A stretch of DNA of 47,508 nt, from the NCBI GenBank assembly GCA_031180825.1, contig JAPSLM010000020.1:1-47508 (forward strand). Direction: 5' to 3'. Position numbers and translations under genes: made by a program. Of this stretch, positions 24,236 to 32,891 are shown in pieces. The notes beneath the pieces are model-generated. The model had not been told where the DNA came from, did no database searches, and worked only from the letters and a program-made list of their open reading frames with translations. Every line of letters starts with the position of its first letter. Within the stretch, counting starts at the first letter, position 1. This stretch comes from Paenibacillus sp. (GTDB lineage Bacteria; Bacillota; Bacilli; Paenibacillales; NBRC-103111).

Positions 24236-25543
24236 ATGGATATGAACGAGCTGGAATCGATACGCCATAAACTGGAGCAGGCGATCGGGCATTTGGAAGC
24301 CCGGTTTCTCGAACGCGAAGAATTGATCCGGGTGCTGCTGCTCGGTCTGATATCGGGCGAGAACGCCCTGCTGATCGGCCCGCCGGGCACCGCCAAATCG
24401 CAGCTTGCCCGCGCCCTCTCCCAATTGTTCGGAAGCGGCCGCTGGTTCGACTATTTGCTGACGCGCTTCACGACGCCGGACGAGATGTTCGGGCCGGTAT
24501 CGCTGCAGCGGCTCAAAGCCGATCAATACGTCCGGCAAACGGACGGTTATTTGCCTGCGGCGGACTTTGCTTTTCTCGACGAAATTTTCAAGGCGAACAG
24601 CGCCATCTTGAACGCGCTTCTGTCCATCCTGAACGAACGGGTGTTTTTCAACGGACAGGAGAAGCAAAGCGTGCCGCTGTTGTTTCTGATCGCCGCCTCC
24701 AACGAGCTGCCGGAGGAAAACGAACAGCTCGCCGCGCTGTACGACCGCTTCCTGATCCGCTACGAGGTCGGATACTTGAAGCAAATGTCGAGCTATGAGA
24801 AAATGTTTCAGCTTCCGGACGAGCCTCTCCCCGCTCTGCTCTCGCTCCGGGATATCGAAACCGTCCGTCGGGAAAGCGCGGCCGTCGTCATTCCCGAAAC
24901 GCTGATCTATATGCTGTATCAGCTCAAAACCGAGCTGGAAGCGAAGGAATTCGCCTTGTCCGACCGCCGCTGGCGCAAAATCGGACAAGTCTGGAAAACA
25001 TCGGCTGCGCTGAACGGCCGCCGCGAGGTTAACGTGTGGGATACCGTATACACCCCGCACATGCTGTGGGATCTGCCGGAGGATTACGGCACGCTGCAGG
25101 AACTGTTTCAGAAGGCGTTTCAGGAAGCGCTCAAGCAGGAGACGGAAAAAGAGCTTCCTCTCCGCCGCTACGACCGGATCGCCAAGCACTGGCTCGAAGA
25201 AGAAGACGCGCTTCACGCGTTTCAGTTCAAAAAAGAAGTCGGCGGCCGGATGAGCAAGGAGGAGCAGGACAAGGCGAGAGCCAATCTGGAGGAATGCCGG
25301 CTGGAGCTGGAGGAAACGGCGCGGGAGCTCAAAAGCAAGCTGATCCAGTGGCTCCAGCGGGAAAAGGATTTGCCCGGTTACATCCGCAACCGCAATTTCC
25401 TGCTGCTGCAAACGGCGGAATATGCGGTGAAATATACGCACCTTCGCATTCAGGGCGAGCGCATTCTGCAATCGATGCAAGGGCTGTACCGGACGCTGTT
25501 CGACCGCGAAATTCCGGGCGTTCAATACGACTACACACTCTAG
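24236..25543 (+). CDS. MoxR-type AAA+ ATPase (RavA-like)
   Basis: A chaperone-like ATPase of about 435 residues that usually works on partner proteins with a VWA domain. AAA+ motifs are complete: Walker A LIGPPGTAKSQLAR (about 46-59), Walker B FAFLDEIFKA (111-120), sensor 1 AASNELPEENEQL, and arginine-finger region YDRFLIRYEVG. The C-terminal third is helical and charged and unlike simple MoxR; this and the family of its neighbour resemble RavA, partner of ViaA. The start is uncertain: 24236 (MDMNELES) fits relatives, while 24140 and 24215 are also open; no good ribosome binding site marks any of them. A VWA protein follows after 72 bases. No substrate is suggested by the neighbours. Confidence 0.85.
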   Translation: MDMNELESIRHKLEQAIGHLEARFLEREELIRVLLLGLISGENALLIGPPGTAKSQLARALSQLFGSGRWFDYLLTRFTTPDEMFGPVSLQRLKADQYVRQTDGYLPAADFAFLDEIFKANSAILNALLSILNERVFFNGQEKQSVPLLFLIAASNELPEENEQLAALYDRFLIRYEVGYLKQMSSYEKMFQLPDEPLPALLSLRDIETVRRESAAVVIPETLIYMLYQLKTELEAKEFALSDRRWRKIGQVWKTSAALNGRREVNVWDTVYTPHMLWDLPEDYGTLQELFQKAFQEALKQETEKELPLRRYDRIAKHWLEEEDALHAFQFKKEVGGRMSKEEQDKARANLEECRLELEETARELKSKLIQWLQREKDLPGYIRNRNFLLLQTAEYAVKYTHLRIQGERILQSMQGLYRTLFDREIPGVQYDYTL

Positions 25544-25615
25544 AAGCCCGATGAATGAACATCCCGCACCACAAGCGGATTATTCAGGACTTCCTCGGCA
25601 GCGAGGTGAGACGCC

Positions 25616-27325
25616 ATGATCATCCGGTCGGCAAAAATCGACCGCTACGTATTTGACGGATACGTCCACTCCTCCCGCACCGCGCAGGAGTGGATTCGCG
25701 AGGCCAAGGCGCAGACGCCGTGGTTTTCGGTGGAGCTGTTTGCCGATTTTTTCATGTGCTTCTATTTGCCCCGCCCCGAGATCGACCGCAGCCGGGAGGC
25801 GCCGCCGTTCCACCGCTGGCTCGTGGCGGAGCTTCAGAAGCAGTTCTTTTACCGTTCGATCCATTCCCGGACGACAGGCGAGGTCAATGCTTCGTTCAAA
25901 ACGGCGCTGAAGGCGCTCATGTGGCTGACGCAAACGTTCGAGGACGAAGTGAAACGGCGCAAGCAGGAGGAGCGGCAGCTGCGAACGATCGGCCTTGGCG
26001 AGAGCCGTCAAGGGCAAGGCGAAGACCGCCCTCAGGTGCAAGAGCGCTTGAACGAAAAGCAGATCGAGCAGCTGCGGCTCGTCGGATACACGCTGCAGCG
26101 CGGCAAGCGCAGCGTCGAGGAGAAGCAGGCGGCGCTGGACAGCCGGCCGCTCGCGGAAGCGGAGATCGGCGCGCTGCAGGAACGCATCCGGTCGCTGCAG
26201 GACGAGATGCGGACCGACTTCGTCCGGCGCGACAAGCTTCGGCTGAAGCTCCAGAAGGCCGAAGCCGAGCTGGCGGAGCGCGTGAAGCGGAACGAGCGGC
26301 TGGAGCGCCGCGACCGGGAGACGATGCGGGAGCTGGAAGCCCAGCTCGGCGGCTGGCTCAACCGGGCGCTGCAGGAATCGCTCGGCCGCGAAGACAGCGA
26401 AAGCTTGAGCCTGTTCGAGCTGCTGCAGGCGAGCCAGCGGATCGCCAACCGGCGCTGGGGCAGCGATCTCGGACGGCTGCACCGGCAGCAGTTCGCCAAT
26501 TATCTGCAATGGGTCGAGAAGCTGAAGCGTCACCCCGAGCTGATCGCCTTCCTGCAAGAAATCGGCCGGAACGTGCAGCATTTGAAGGCGCAGCGCCGCA
26601 AGCACCGGTCGCCGCGCATCCCGGAAAGCTACGACGACCTTCGGCAGTCCGGCGATATTACGCATATGCTGCCAAGCGAAGCGAGTCTGCTGGCCGACGA
26701 AGACTACGAAGCGTATTTTATGGTCAAGTGGCTGGAGCGCAAGCTGCTCACCTACAACGTCACGGGCTGGACCCGCGAGCCCCTGAAAGGGCCGGTCGTC
26801 TGCATGCTCGACACGTCCCATTCGATGCGCGGCAGCAAGCTGCGGCTCGCCCAGCTGTTCGTCGCCACGTTCGCCGCGTTCAGCCTGCTGGAGAAGCGCG
26901 ACTTCCGGCTGCTGCTGTTCGGCGCCCGCGGCGAGCTGGTCGAGCATCCGCTCTACTGGCGCAAGCCCGACTGGCCGGCGTTCTACGCCTTGTCGCAGCT
27001 CGCCTTCGGCGGCGGCACGCACTTCGATGCCCCGCTGCGGCGCGGCATCGAGCTCGTGTCGGCCGAGCCGCGTTACCATGACGCCGATTTCGTCATGGTC
27101 ACCGACGGCGTCGGCGCGGTGTCCCCGCCCGTACGGGAGGCGCTGGCCGGGCTCGGCCGCTCGAAGCAGGTGCGCCTGCATTCCCTCATTGTCGGCACGG
27201 CGCGCCAGCATCTCGCCCAGCGCTACGAGATTTTAGGCGTGTCGCATCAAGTGCGCTTCGCCGCCACATGGGAAACGCAGCAAAGCGAAGAGCTGCTGCT
27301 GGACGTGTTCAGCGCAAAGGGGTAG
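25616..27325 (+). CDS. VWA-domain protein, partner of the MoxR ATPase (ViaA-like)
   Basis: A 569-residue cytoplasmic protein. The first 190 residues are helical. A strongly charged region at about 150-250 (QAALDSRPLAEAEIGALQ to ERLERRDRETMRELEAQL) is a likely coiled coil. The C-terminal VWA domain (about 390-569) has an intact metal-ion site: D-T-S-H-S (D399, in CMLDTSHSM), GGGTHFDAPL with the conserved Thr, and FVMVTDG with the conserved Asp. This order, helical N terminus then VWA at the end, is that of ViaA. The ATG follows GAGGTGA. In enterobacteria the pair interacts with membranes and respiratory enzymes; what it does here is unknown. Confidence 0.87.
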   Translation: MIIRSAKIDRYVFDGYVHSSRTAQEWIREAKAQTPWFSVELFADFFMCFYLPRPEIDRSREAPPFHRWLVAELQKQFFYRSIHSRTTGEVNASFKTALKALMWLTQTFEDEVKRRKQEERQLRTIGLGESRQGQGEDRPQVQERLNEKQIEQLRLVGYTLQRGKRSVEEKQAALDSRPLAEAEIGALQERIRSLQDEMRTDFVRRDKLRLKLQKAEAELAERVKRNERLERRDRETMRELEAQLGGWLNRALQESLGREDSESLSLFELLQASQRIANRRWGSDLGRLHRQQFANYLQWVEKLKRHPELIAFLQEIGRNVQHLKAQRRKHRSPRIPESYDDLRQSGDITHMLPSEASLLADEDYEAYFMVKWLERKLLTYNVTGWTREPLKGPVVCMLDTSHSMRGSKLRLAQLFVATFAAFSLLEKRDFRLLLFGARGELVEHPLYWRKPDWPAFYALSQLAFGGGTHFDAPLRRGIELVSAEPRYHDADFVMVTDGVGAVSPPVREALAGLGRSKQVRLHSLIVGTARQHLAQRYEILGVSHQVRFAATWETQQSEELLLDVFSAKG

Positions 27326-27346
27326 AGGGAATTTTCCCCCTACCCC
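27319..27346. terminator. Terminator-like hairpin between convergent genes
   Basis: GGGGTAG (27319-27325) and CTACCCC (27340-27346) enclose an inner GGG/CCC. It overlaps the VWA stop codon. No long T-run follows on either strand, so termination strength is uncertain. Confidence 0.5.
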
Positions 27347-27363
27347 ATATTTAACCAAGCCGC

Positions 27364-28140
27364 TTACCGAGCCGCTTCGGTGGCCTGCTTCGCCTTGCTT
27401 TGATCAATGGAAATTTCCCCCTTCCAGCTCCCCTTTGTTTTGCCGATGCGGTCGATATCCACATGGAGCTTAAGCGTTTGAGGCAATGAAGCGCCGCTCG
27501 TCACGAAGGCGATCACCCCTTCCGGCTTATCCTTGTCCGCAATACCCGTATCGATTTCTTTGCCTTCAGCGTCGGTTAAGCGAAACGCAAGATGGTCTTT
27601 CCTTCCCGTACCGATAAAGCTCAGCTGGCTGAAGCCTTCCGCACCCGGTTCCTGGTAGGTCGGATTTTCCGCCTGCTTGCCGTCTTTTTTTCCGTCGGAA
27701 ATGATCTGCAGCCCTGTCGTATCGAATTCCCAAGGCACGAGCGAGCCGTCGGACTTCTCGATCCGGTAATGAATCAGAACCTTCGTATCCTCGACATACA
27801 CTTCTTTAAAATGAATCGTAATGCCTTGGTCCGTTATTTTGCGGTCGATCGGCACCGACAGCCCTTCGGACACCGCGCGTTTTACCCCGCTGTCCACTAT
27901 TCCGTTGATGCCCGCCTGATCCTTGGCAAAATAAGAGCTGCTGAGTGAATAAGCGCCTGTCGGAATCAGTACGGCTGCCGCGATGCTAAGAGCGATGATC
28001 GTTTTTTTCATGTTCTTGTTCTCCTTTTTCTCATGAAATTGAATGAAGGATTGCCTTACCCGCCGGTCGACTTCCTCCGGAACTTGCGCATGGTCGAATT
28101 GCTCCGTCAGCGATTGTTTAATTTCGTCCGAGATTGACAT
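27364..28140 (-). CDS. DUF4179 membrane protein, probable anti-sigma factor
   Basis: A 258-residue protein with a short cytoplasmic part (about 1-43, SDEIKQSLTEQFDHAQVPEEVDRRV), one membrane helix (about 45-65) and an extracytoplasmic DUF4179 domain, beta-rich (ITIHFKEVYVEDTKVLIHYRIE, LVPWEFDTTGLQI). DUF4179 genes usually follow an ECF sigma factor gene and act as its anti-sigma factor; here it overlaps the sigma gene by 23 bases, so translation is coupled. Sensing would be outside the membrane and release of the sigma inside. The signal is unknown. It lacks the zinc-binding HxxxCxxC motif of ZAS-type anti-sigma factors, so binding to sigma must differ. Confidence 0.82.
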   Translation of the reverse strand: MSISDEIKQSLTEQFDHAQVPEEVDRRVRQSFIQFHEKKENKNMKKTIIALSIAAAVLIPTGAYSLSSSYFAKDQAGINGIVDSGVKRAVSEGLSVPIDRKITDQGITIHFKEVYVEDTKVLIHYRIEKSDGSLVPWEFDTTGLQIISDGKKDGKQAENPTYQEPGAEGFSQLSFIGTGRKDHLAFRLTDAEGKEIDTGIADKDKPEGVIAFVTSGASLPQTLKLHVDIDRIGKTKGSWKGEISIDQSKAKQATEAAR

Positions 28141-28708
28141 TTTTGGAACAAGCCTCCTCGTTTGCTTGAGTGTCCAACCATTGGCGCAGCTGCTTCAAGG
28201 CCAGATGATTTCTGGATTTGACCGTGCCAAGCGGAATTTGCAGCAGCTCCGCCACCTGCTCATGCGAAAAATCATAATAAAACCGGTATATAATCACGAT
28301 GCGCAGCTTAAACGGCAACTGATTGATGAGGCGCTGCATTTCTTTTTGCGATTCGTTCTCCAGCAGCGGTTCCTCCGGCCGTTCCACATGCGGCTCCACG
28401 CTCAGACGGTTTTTTTTCTCAAGCAAACGGAATCTTCTCCAAAGCTGCCGCCGCCAGCTGCGGATCTGCCGAATGACGATCCCGTTTAACCAGAACAAAA
28501 ACGGACGCGTACGGTCGTAGCCCGGCAAGGCCCGCCACAGCTGATAATAAATCTCGCTCACAATGTCATTGACATCGGCCGGATGAGGTACCAGTGCGGC
28601 TACGGTCGCATATACTTTGTTCTTGGTCATGCCGTAAATCACTTCAAAAGCGTCCGGATCCCCGTCGATCAGCCGGTCAAGCCAGACGTTCAGTTGTTCG
28701 TTATCCAT
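28118..28708 (-). CDS. ECF-type RNA polymerase sigma factor
   Basis: A 196-residue sigma-70 family protein with only regions 2 and 4. Region 2 is at about residues 13-80 (DPDAFEVIYGMTKNKVYA, then DIVSEIYYQLWRALPGYD, then FLFWLNGIVIRQIRSWRR). Region 4 is at about 110-170, with INQLPFKLRIVIIYRFYYDFS, and the HTH LLQIPLGTVKSRNHLALKQLR. The ATG at 28708 follows GGGAGG. The gene overlaps the DUF4179 gene. Such factors normally switch on a small envelope-stress regulon and their own operon; no clear copy of its own promoter type was found upstream. Confidence 0.9.
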   Translation of the reverse strand: MDNEQLNVWLDRLIDGDPDAFEVIYGMTKNKVYATVAALVPHPADVNDIVSEIYYQLWRALPGYDRTRPFLFWLNGIVIRQIRSWRRQLWRRFRLLEKKNRLSVEPHVERPEEPLLENESQKEMQRLINQLPFKLRIVIIYRFYYDFSHEQVAELLQIPLGTVKSRNHLALKQLRQWLDTQANEEACSKNVNLGRN

Positions 28709-29046
28709 TGGAGGCCTCCCGAAAATTGTATACACGATGTATTGGCTCCGTCGCTCCATAAGGTTCATCGGAAAATGATATTGGGTGCGAAAAAGTTTAT
28801 TATACCGCAAATAACCGGCACCGGATGTCCGGGGTTAAAGCTTGGAGAACGAGAGCATGGTGAGGAACGTTTGCCGTTTGAATGGTTGAAGAGACGAGAC
28901 GGGAAAGGCTCAGAGTGAACGCTGCGGAGGTGAAAAGACGGAGCGAAAGCATGGATAAGAAAGCACGTTCGCCCGCAAATCCGCACTCCCGGTGGAACGT
29001 ACGGATCGCAGGCGAAGATGAGTCCGAACAACTGTAATGCAGCGGA
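28709..29046. other. Intergenic region, 338 bp
   Basis: A reverse-strand TATAAT at about 28799-28804 could serve the ECF operon. From 28840 to 29000 the + strand is purine-rich (for example GAGAACGAGAGCATGGTGAGG) without coding features or a stable hairpin that I can identify. Confidence 0.4.
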
Positions 29047-30495
29047 TCAAATATCCAAATTGGCCAGCTCGTAAATCGCTCTGGCATAAATGACGGTCGC
29101 TTTAAGGAGATCGTCGATCCCGATATATTCGTCCGTCTGATGGGCGACGTTTTCTTTTCCCGGAAACAGCGCGCCGAACGCGACGCCGTTATCCAGGAAG
29201 CTGGCGTACGTGCCCCCGCCGGTCGTAAGCAGCTCGGGCTCCAGCAAGGTTTCTTCCCGGTAGATGGCCTGAAGCGCTGCGATCATCGGATGATCCTTGG
29301 CGACATGATGCGGCTTTTTCAGAACCGGCGGTTCCATGGCAAAACGATGCTTCCCGACCTTGTCGCGAATGGTTTCGACGTGCTGCAGCTCATCCGCCAC
29401 AAGCGGAAATCTGATGTTCAGACAGGCGAACGAAGACTCTGAGGACGCATACCGCATGATTCCCACATTCACCGTCAAAGGCCCCATAATCTCGTCTTCG
29501 CAAGCGATTCCGATACGCCGCCCCGCCGGATCGTCGTAAAAATATTCATCCAGACAGGCTATAAAATGCTTCGCATCAGGCTGAAAATCGGTATTTCTTA
29601 GAAAATGAGCGAGCTCAAGCCCGGCGTTCACGCCCAATTGCGGCTCCATGCCGTGCGCCGCCTTCCCTTGCAAGCTCAAGACGAGCGCTCCATCTTGTAG
29701 GACCGCCGCGCCTTTCAAGCGATTACCGGCACAATAATCGTTAAATTGCCCCGCAATGGCCGTGAGGAGCGATGGCTCTCCGGCCACTGCCGCTTCCGCC
29801 GCTTCGGGAACCATATTCGCCGCACTCCCGGAATGGAAGGAAATTAATCCCACACCCCCGTGGGCCGTTCCCTCTTGTTCTCCGGCAACGCCGCTCTTTT
29901 GCAGAACGATTCTCGTATTGATCTGCCCCTTTTCCGCATGAATGATCGGAAATTCCGCATCCGGCGCGAACCCGGCAACCGGCATCTTCTCGACGCGGCG
30001 ATAGTGCTCCATGCAGCTCATCGTATGCTCCTCGTCCGTGCCGAAGATGATCCGTACCCGATGCTTCAGCGGAAGGCCGAGCTCCTTGACGATTTTCATC
30101 GCATAAAACGCCGCCATCGTCGGCCCTTTGTCGTCGATCGCTCCGCGCGCGTACATTTTTCCATCCCGCACCTCCGGTTCGAATGGCGGTGATGTCCATG
30201 GTCCGGTAGCCGGGACCACGTCAAGATGACACAGCACGCCGATATAGTCCGCACTCTCGGCCGGGCCGTATTCGGCATAGCCTGCATAGCCGTCCAAATT
30301 TTGGATCCGCCACTGCTCGCGCTCGGCGAGCCCCAGCATAAACTCCAGCGCCCGGGCAATCTCCCGTCCCATCGGCTTGCCCGCTTCGCCGGTGCCTGTA
30401 TCTTTGATGCTCGGGATTTTCAGCAGCTCGGCCAGGTCGCCCAGCAGCGCCTCTTTCCTGCCCAGAACTTCCCCGGTCCAGTCGATTGACTTCAC
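29047..30495 (-). CDS. pepV: Sapep-family metal-dependent dipeptidase (PepV-like)
   Basis: An M20-family peptidase of 482 residues that cleaves dipeptides in the cytoplasm. Metal ligands are visible: VLCHLDVVP (H90, D92), GAIDDKGP (D121/D122 region), and the catalytic and ligand glutamates in FGTDEEHTMSC (about 152-160). PDAEFPIIHAEKG and the C-terminal LLTTGGGTYASF to the final His region (KENVAHQTDEYIG) are typical of PepV. The length matches the family. It is a single gene; no terminator was found beyond its stop. Specificity (broad dipeptides or D-Ala-containing) cannot be told. Confidence 0.9.
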   Translation of the reverse strand: MKSIDWTGEVLGRKEALLGDLAELLKIPSIKDTGTGEAGKPMGREIARALEFMLGLAEREQWRIQNLDGYAGYAEYGPAESADYIGVLCHLDVVPATGPWTSPPFEPEVRDGKMYARGAIDDKGPTMAAFYAMKIVKELGLPLKHRVRIIFGTDEEHTMSCMEHYRRVEKMPVAGFAPDAEFPIIHAEKGQINTRIVLQKSGVAGEQEGTAHGGVGLISFHSGSAANMVPEAAEAAVAGEPSLLTAIAGQFNDYCAGNRLKGAAVLQDGALVLSLQGKAAHGMEPQLGVNAGLELAHFLRNTDFQPDAKHFIACLDEYFYDDPAGRRIGIACEDEIMGPLTVNVGIMRYASSESSFACLNIRFPLVADELQHVETIRDKVGKHRFAMEPPVLKKPHHVAKDHPMIAALQAIYREETLLEPELLTTGGGTYASFLDNGVAFGALFPGKENVAHQTDEYIGIDDLLKATVIYARAIYELANLDI

Positions 30496-30803
30496 CTTTA
30501 CCTTTCCCCTTTCACGGCCTTGCGGCCTGCAAACGATTCATCGCGCGGTTTTCCCGCATATCGCACTTCCGATCCGAACCGACATGCGCCCGCTTCTTTC
30601 ACTTTGTTTTCTCCACCGTAGTTAGTAAATAGCTGTAACATACGCATTTCTTAATGGATTCAGCCACAATAAAACAATTGGTAACCGTTTTCATTTTCTT
30701 ATTTATTACCGCCTTGTTATTAACGAAGATACTACCATCGGTTCCGGCTTCAAGTCAATCGTTCTGTATGGCTTCGGACCGCTTGCCGGCGATGATCACA
30801 AAA
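30496..30803. other. Intergenic region, about 310 bp
   Basis: AT-rich at 30625-30740. A short hydrophobic frame at 30654-30839 has no ribosome binding site and runs through a terminator, so it is not called. It should hold the pepV promoter, but no clear boxes stand out. Confidence 0.4.
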
Positions 30804-30835
30804 AAAGCCGACGGCGGTTCGCGACCGCGTCAGCC
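30800..30835 (-). terminator. Terminator of the DUF3900 gene
   Basis: An imperfect GC-rich stem (30806-30835; one mismatch, one bulge) followed on the reverse strand by seven T (30800-30806). Confidence 0.75.
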
Positions 30836-30878
30836 ATAGTTCGTCCTGCTTCCCGGCCCTGCACCGAGTCCGTTTTGC

Positions 30879-31967
30879 TTATGCATAAATCCCTTCGCGC
30901 TCTTCCTCCTCCGCTTTGCGCCGGAGCCGTTCCATCAGCGATTCCAGCGGCTCGGGGGCGAGCAGCTCCACCGGCGAAATGCCGCGGTCGAACTGCAAAT
31001 CGCCCTCCAGCACGACAACATAACGTTCGCCAAGCTTGGCAATATGCAGCCGGTCGCCAAAATCCGCGAGCAAGGCGCGCACGGACATGTGGCCGAGCTT
31101 GAGCTTCATTTCGAGGTCGGGCTTTTGCTCGACCATGACGGACGTCGCTTCCATCACCTGCGCCTGATCCCATTTTTCTTGGAGCTCGCGCTGTTCGCTG
31201 CACGCCCACAGCTCCATCGCCTCCAGCTCCCGCTCCTTGGCCTCCGGCTGGTCTTCGAATACTTCCTCGACATACTGCTGCACGAATCCGAACACCTGTT
31301 CGCTCATCAGCTCGGGCACGGACTTTTCATACTCGACGTATTTCAAAAAATCCTCAAAATACCGCGCATGCGACGACTGGTGGATTTTCAGCTCCCACGG
31401 TTCCGTCATCCCCGGCTCCGGCATATAAGGGTACATGATCGACTTCATATTTTTGGCATTGATCGCCATCTCGACTTTATTGAGCAAACTCCGCTCGTCC
31501 GTAATGCGCGCGATCTTTTGCTCGAAGTCGCATTTGAACACGAACAAGAACGGCTCATCGGAGTACTGACTGAGCCTTGCGCGCACGATAAACATGGCCC
31601 CGCCGCGGATCGCGCTGGCATCCATGTAGGTCGTGACGAGCTCGTCCGCATGACCCTTGAAATGCTCAAGCGTCTCGGCGGCGCGCAATCTGGCGAACAA
31701 GTTGTAATTCGGGTTGCTATCCAGGTCGTAACCGGGCTCGACCGCGAAACGGCCGATTTTGGTCGGCACCTGCTCGGCTTTGGCATGACGCTCGGCCTTG
31801 CGCTTCGCCGTCTTGGCGAACTCGCCGTCCAGAAATCCGCTGAGCTCGCAAGCCGCGTAGTCGTCACCGTCCATCGTCACATAATGCTTGCTGCGTTTGC
31901 CCGCCGTTCCGTCTTCCCCGTCCACTTGAATGACAAAAAACGAAATATAGTCCACGTCAAATCTCAT
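30879..31967 (-). CDS. DUF3900 family protein
   Basis: A cytoplasmic protein of about 362 residues beginning MRFDVDYISFFVIQVDG, the usual opening of the Bacillales DUF3900 family. It is rich in charged residues; the middle holds YFEDFLKYVEYEKSVPELM and the end a helical, glutamate-rich region (LMERLRRKAEEEEREG). The ATG at 31967 follows AGAAGGG; the longer frame upstream would start beyond a probable -10 (TATACT at about 32017-32022) and is not used. It has no recognisable catalytic motif. It is a single gene with a terminator. The function is unknown; no neighbour helps. Confidence 0.8.
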   Translation of the reverse strand: MRFDVDYISFFVIQVDGEDGTAGKRSKHYVTMDGDDYAACELSGFLDGEFAKTAKRKAERHAKAEQVPTKIGRFAVEPGYDLDSNPNYNLFARLRAAETLEHFKGHADELVTTYMDASAIRGGAMFIVRARLSQYSDEPFLFVFKCDFEQKIARITDERSLLNKVEMAINAKNMKSIMYPYMPEPGMTEPWELKIHQSSHARYFEDFLKYVEYEKSVPELMSEQVFGFVQQYVEEVFEDQPEAKERELEAMELWACSEQRELQEKWDQAQVMEATSVMVEQKPDLEMKLKLGHMSVRALLADFGDRLHIAKLGERYVVVLEGDLQFDRGISPVELLAPEPLESLMERLRRKAEEEEREGIYA

Positions 31968-32231
31968 CTTGAGCGTCCCTTCTGTCGTATCTGGATCAAG
32001 CCGAAAAAGGCCGAATTTTAGTATACTACAAGGACGCCCCCCGTCATAGAGGCAAAAAGTTTCGAACCTTCCCCTCCCCCGCTTGATCATGCCCGGGTTC
32101 AGCCGAAGGACATAGGCTTGGGTTAAGATAATATTCAGATTTATTTAAAACGCCGTTCAGAAACCCTTTGGGTTTTATTTATGCGGAAGATCTACTATGA
32201 TAAAAGGAATGCGTGATGAGGAGAGGTAGAA

Positions 32232-32834
32232 ATGAACCTGTTGCATATCGTCCGGCAGTTGTTTGAGCAGTACGGATATTTCGTATTACTGATCGGTCTG
32301 CCTTTGGATTTTATTGCGCTGCCGATTCCCCCCGGAAACAGTACCTTGGCCTACACCGGTTATTTATCCTTCAAAGGCGTTCTTGCCTGGCTCCCTGCCG
32401 TTGCCTCGGCGCTGACGGGAGCGTTCGTCGGCGTGACCGTTACTTATTGGATCGGGCACCGGCTCGGCATGCCGCTCATCGAGCGGTACGGCAAATGGCT
32501 TTCCTTGAAGCCGTCACTAGTAGAAAAAACGCGCCGCTATTACGACAAGTACGGGGACAAGCTGCTGCTTATCGCCTTTTTCGTTCCGGGAATCCGGCAG
32601 TTCCTCGGATATTTTATCGGCATCATCCGCGTCCCTTACCGGAAGGTTGTCGTCTATGCATATACCGGTGCCGCGCTGTGGGTCGTTTCGTTTTTTGCGG
32701 TAGGGTATGTCTTCGGAGAGCAGTGGGAGCATATGTTTATGCTGATCGAACGAAATTTGAAGGTGTTCTTCATCGGCTTGGGCTGCATCCTGATCGGCTT
32801 CCTCCTGTTTCGGTGGTTTAGGCGCGCGCGATAA
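32232..32834 (+). CDS. DedA family membrane protein
   Basis: A 200-residue membrane protein of the DedA/SNARE-associated group, which includes the transporters that flip undecaprenyl phosphate or polyprenyl-lipids across the membrane. It has the re-entrant/membrane pattern of the family: ALPIPPGNSTLAYTGYLS near the start, the GVTVTYWIGHRLGMPLIERYGKW segment, and FFVPGIRQFLGYFIGIIRVPY, where the conserved Arg lies. GGAGAGGTAG precedes the ATG. A short hairpin AAACCC-TTT-GGGTTT with a T-rich tail at about 32170-32185 lies in the leader and may be an attenuator or the end of another unit. Confidence 0.88.
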   Translation: MNLLHIVRQLFEQYGYFVLLIGLPLDFIALPIPPGNSTLAYTGYLSFKGVLAWLPAVASALTGAFVGVTVTYWIGHRLGMPLIERYGKWLSLKPSLVEKTRRYYDKYGDKLLLIAFFVPGIRQFLGYFIGIIRVPYRKVVVYAYTGAALWVVSFFAVGYVFGEQWEHMFMLIERNLKVFFIGLGCILIGFLLFRWFRRAR

Positions 32835-32891
32835 CCGGGAATGCGAAAAAAAGGAATCGACGGTACGTTCGACCGCCGATTCGCCGCTTGC

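Noticed and set aside
25580..27211. A 543-residue open frame on - opposite the VWA gene
   Set aside because: Leu/Arg/Gln-rich shadow; the VWA protein on + has an intact MIDAS and context.
28840..29000. Purine-rich stretch considered as a small RNA
   Set aside because: No promoter plus terminator pair and no stable hairpin could be identified by eye.
30654..30839. A short hydrophobic reading frame on + (61 residues)
   Set aside because: It has no ribosome binding site and runs through the terminator of the DUF3900 gene; probably chance in AT-rich DNA.
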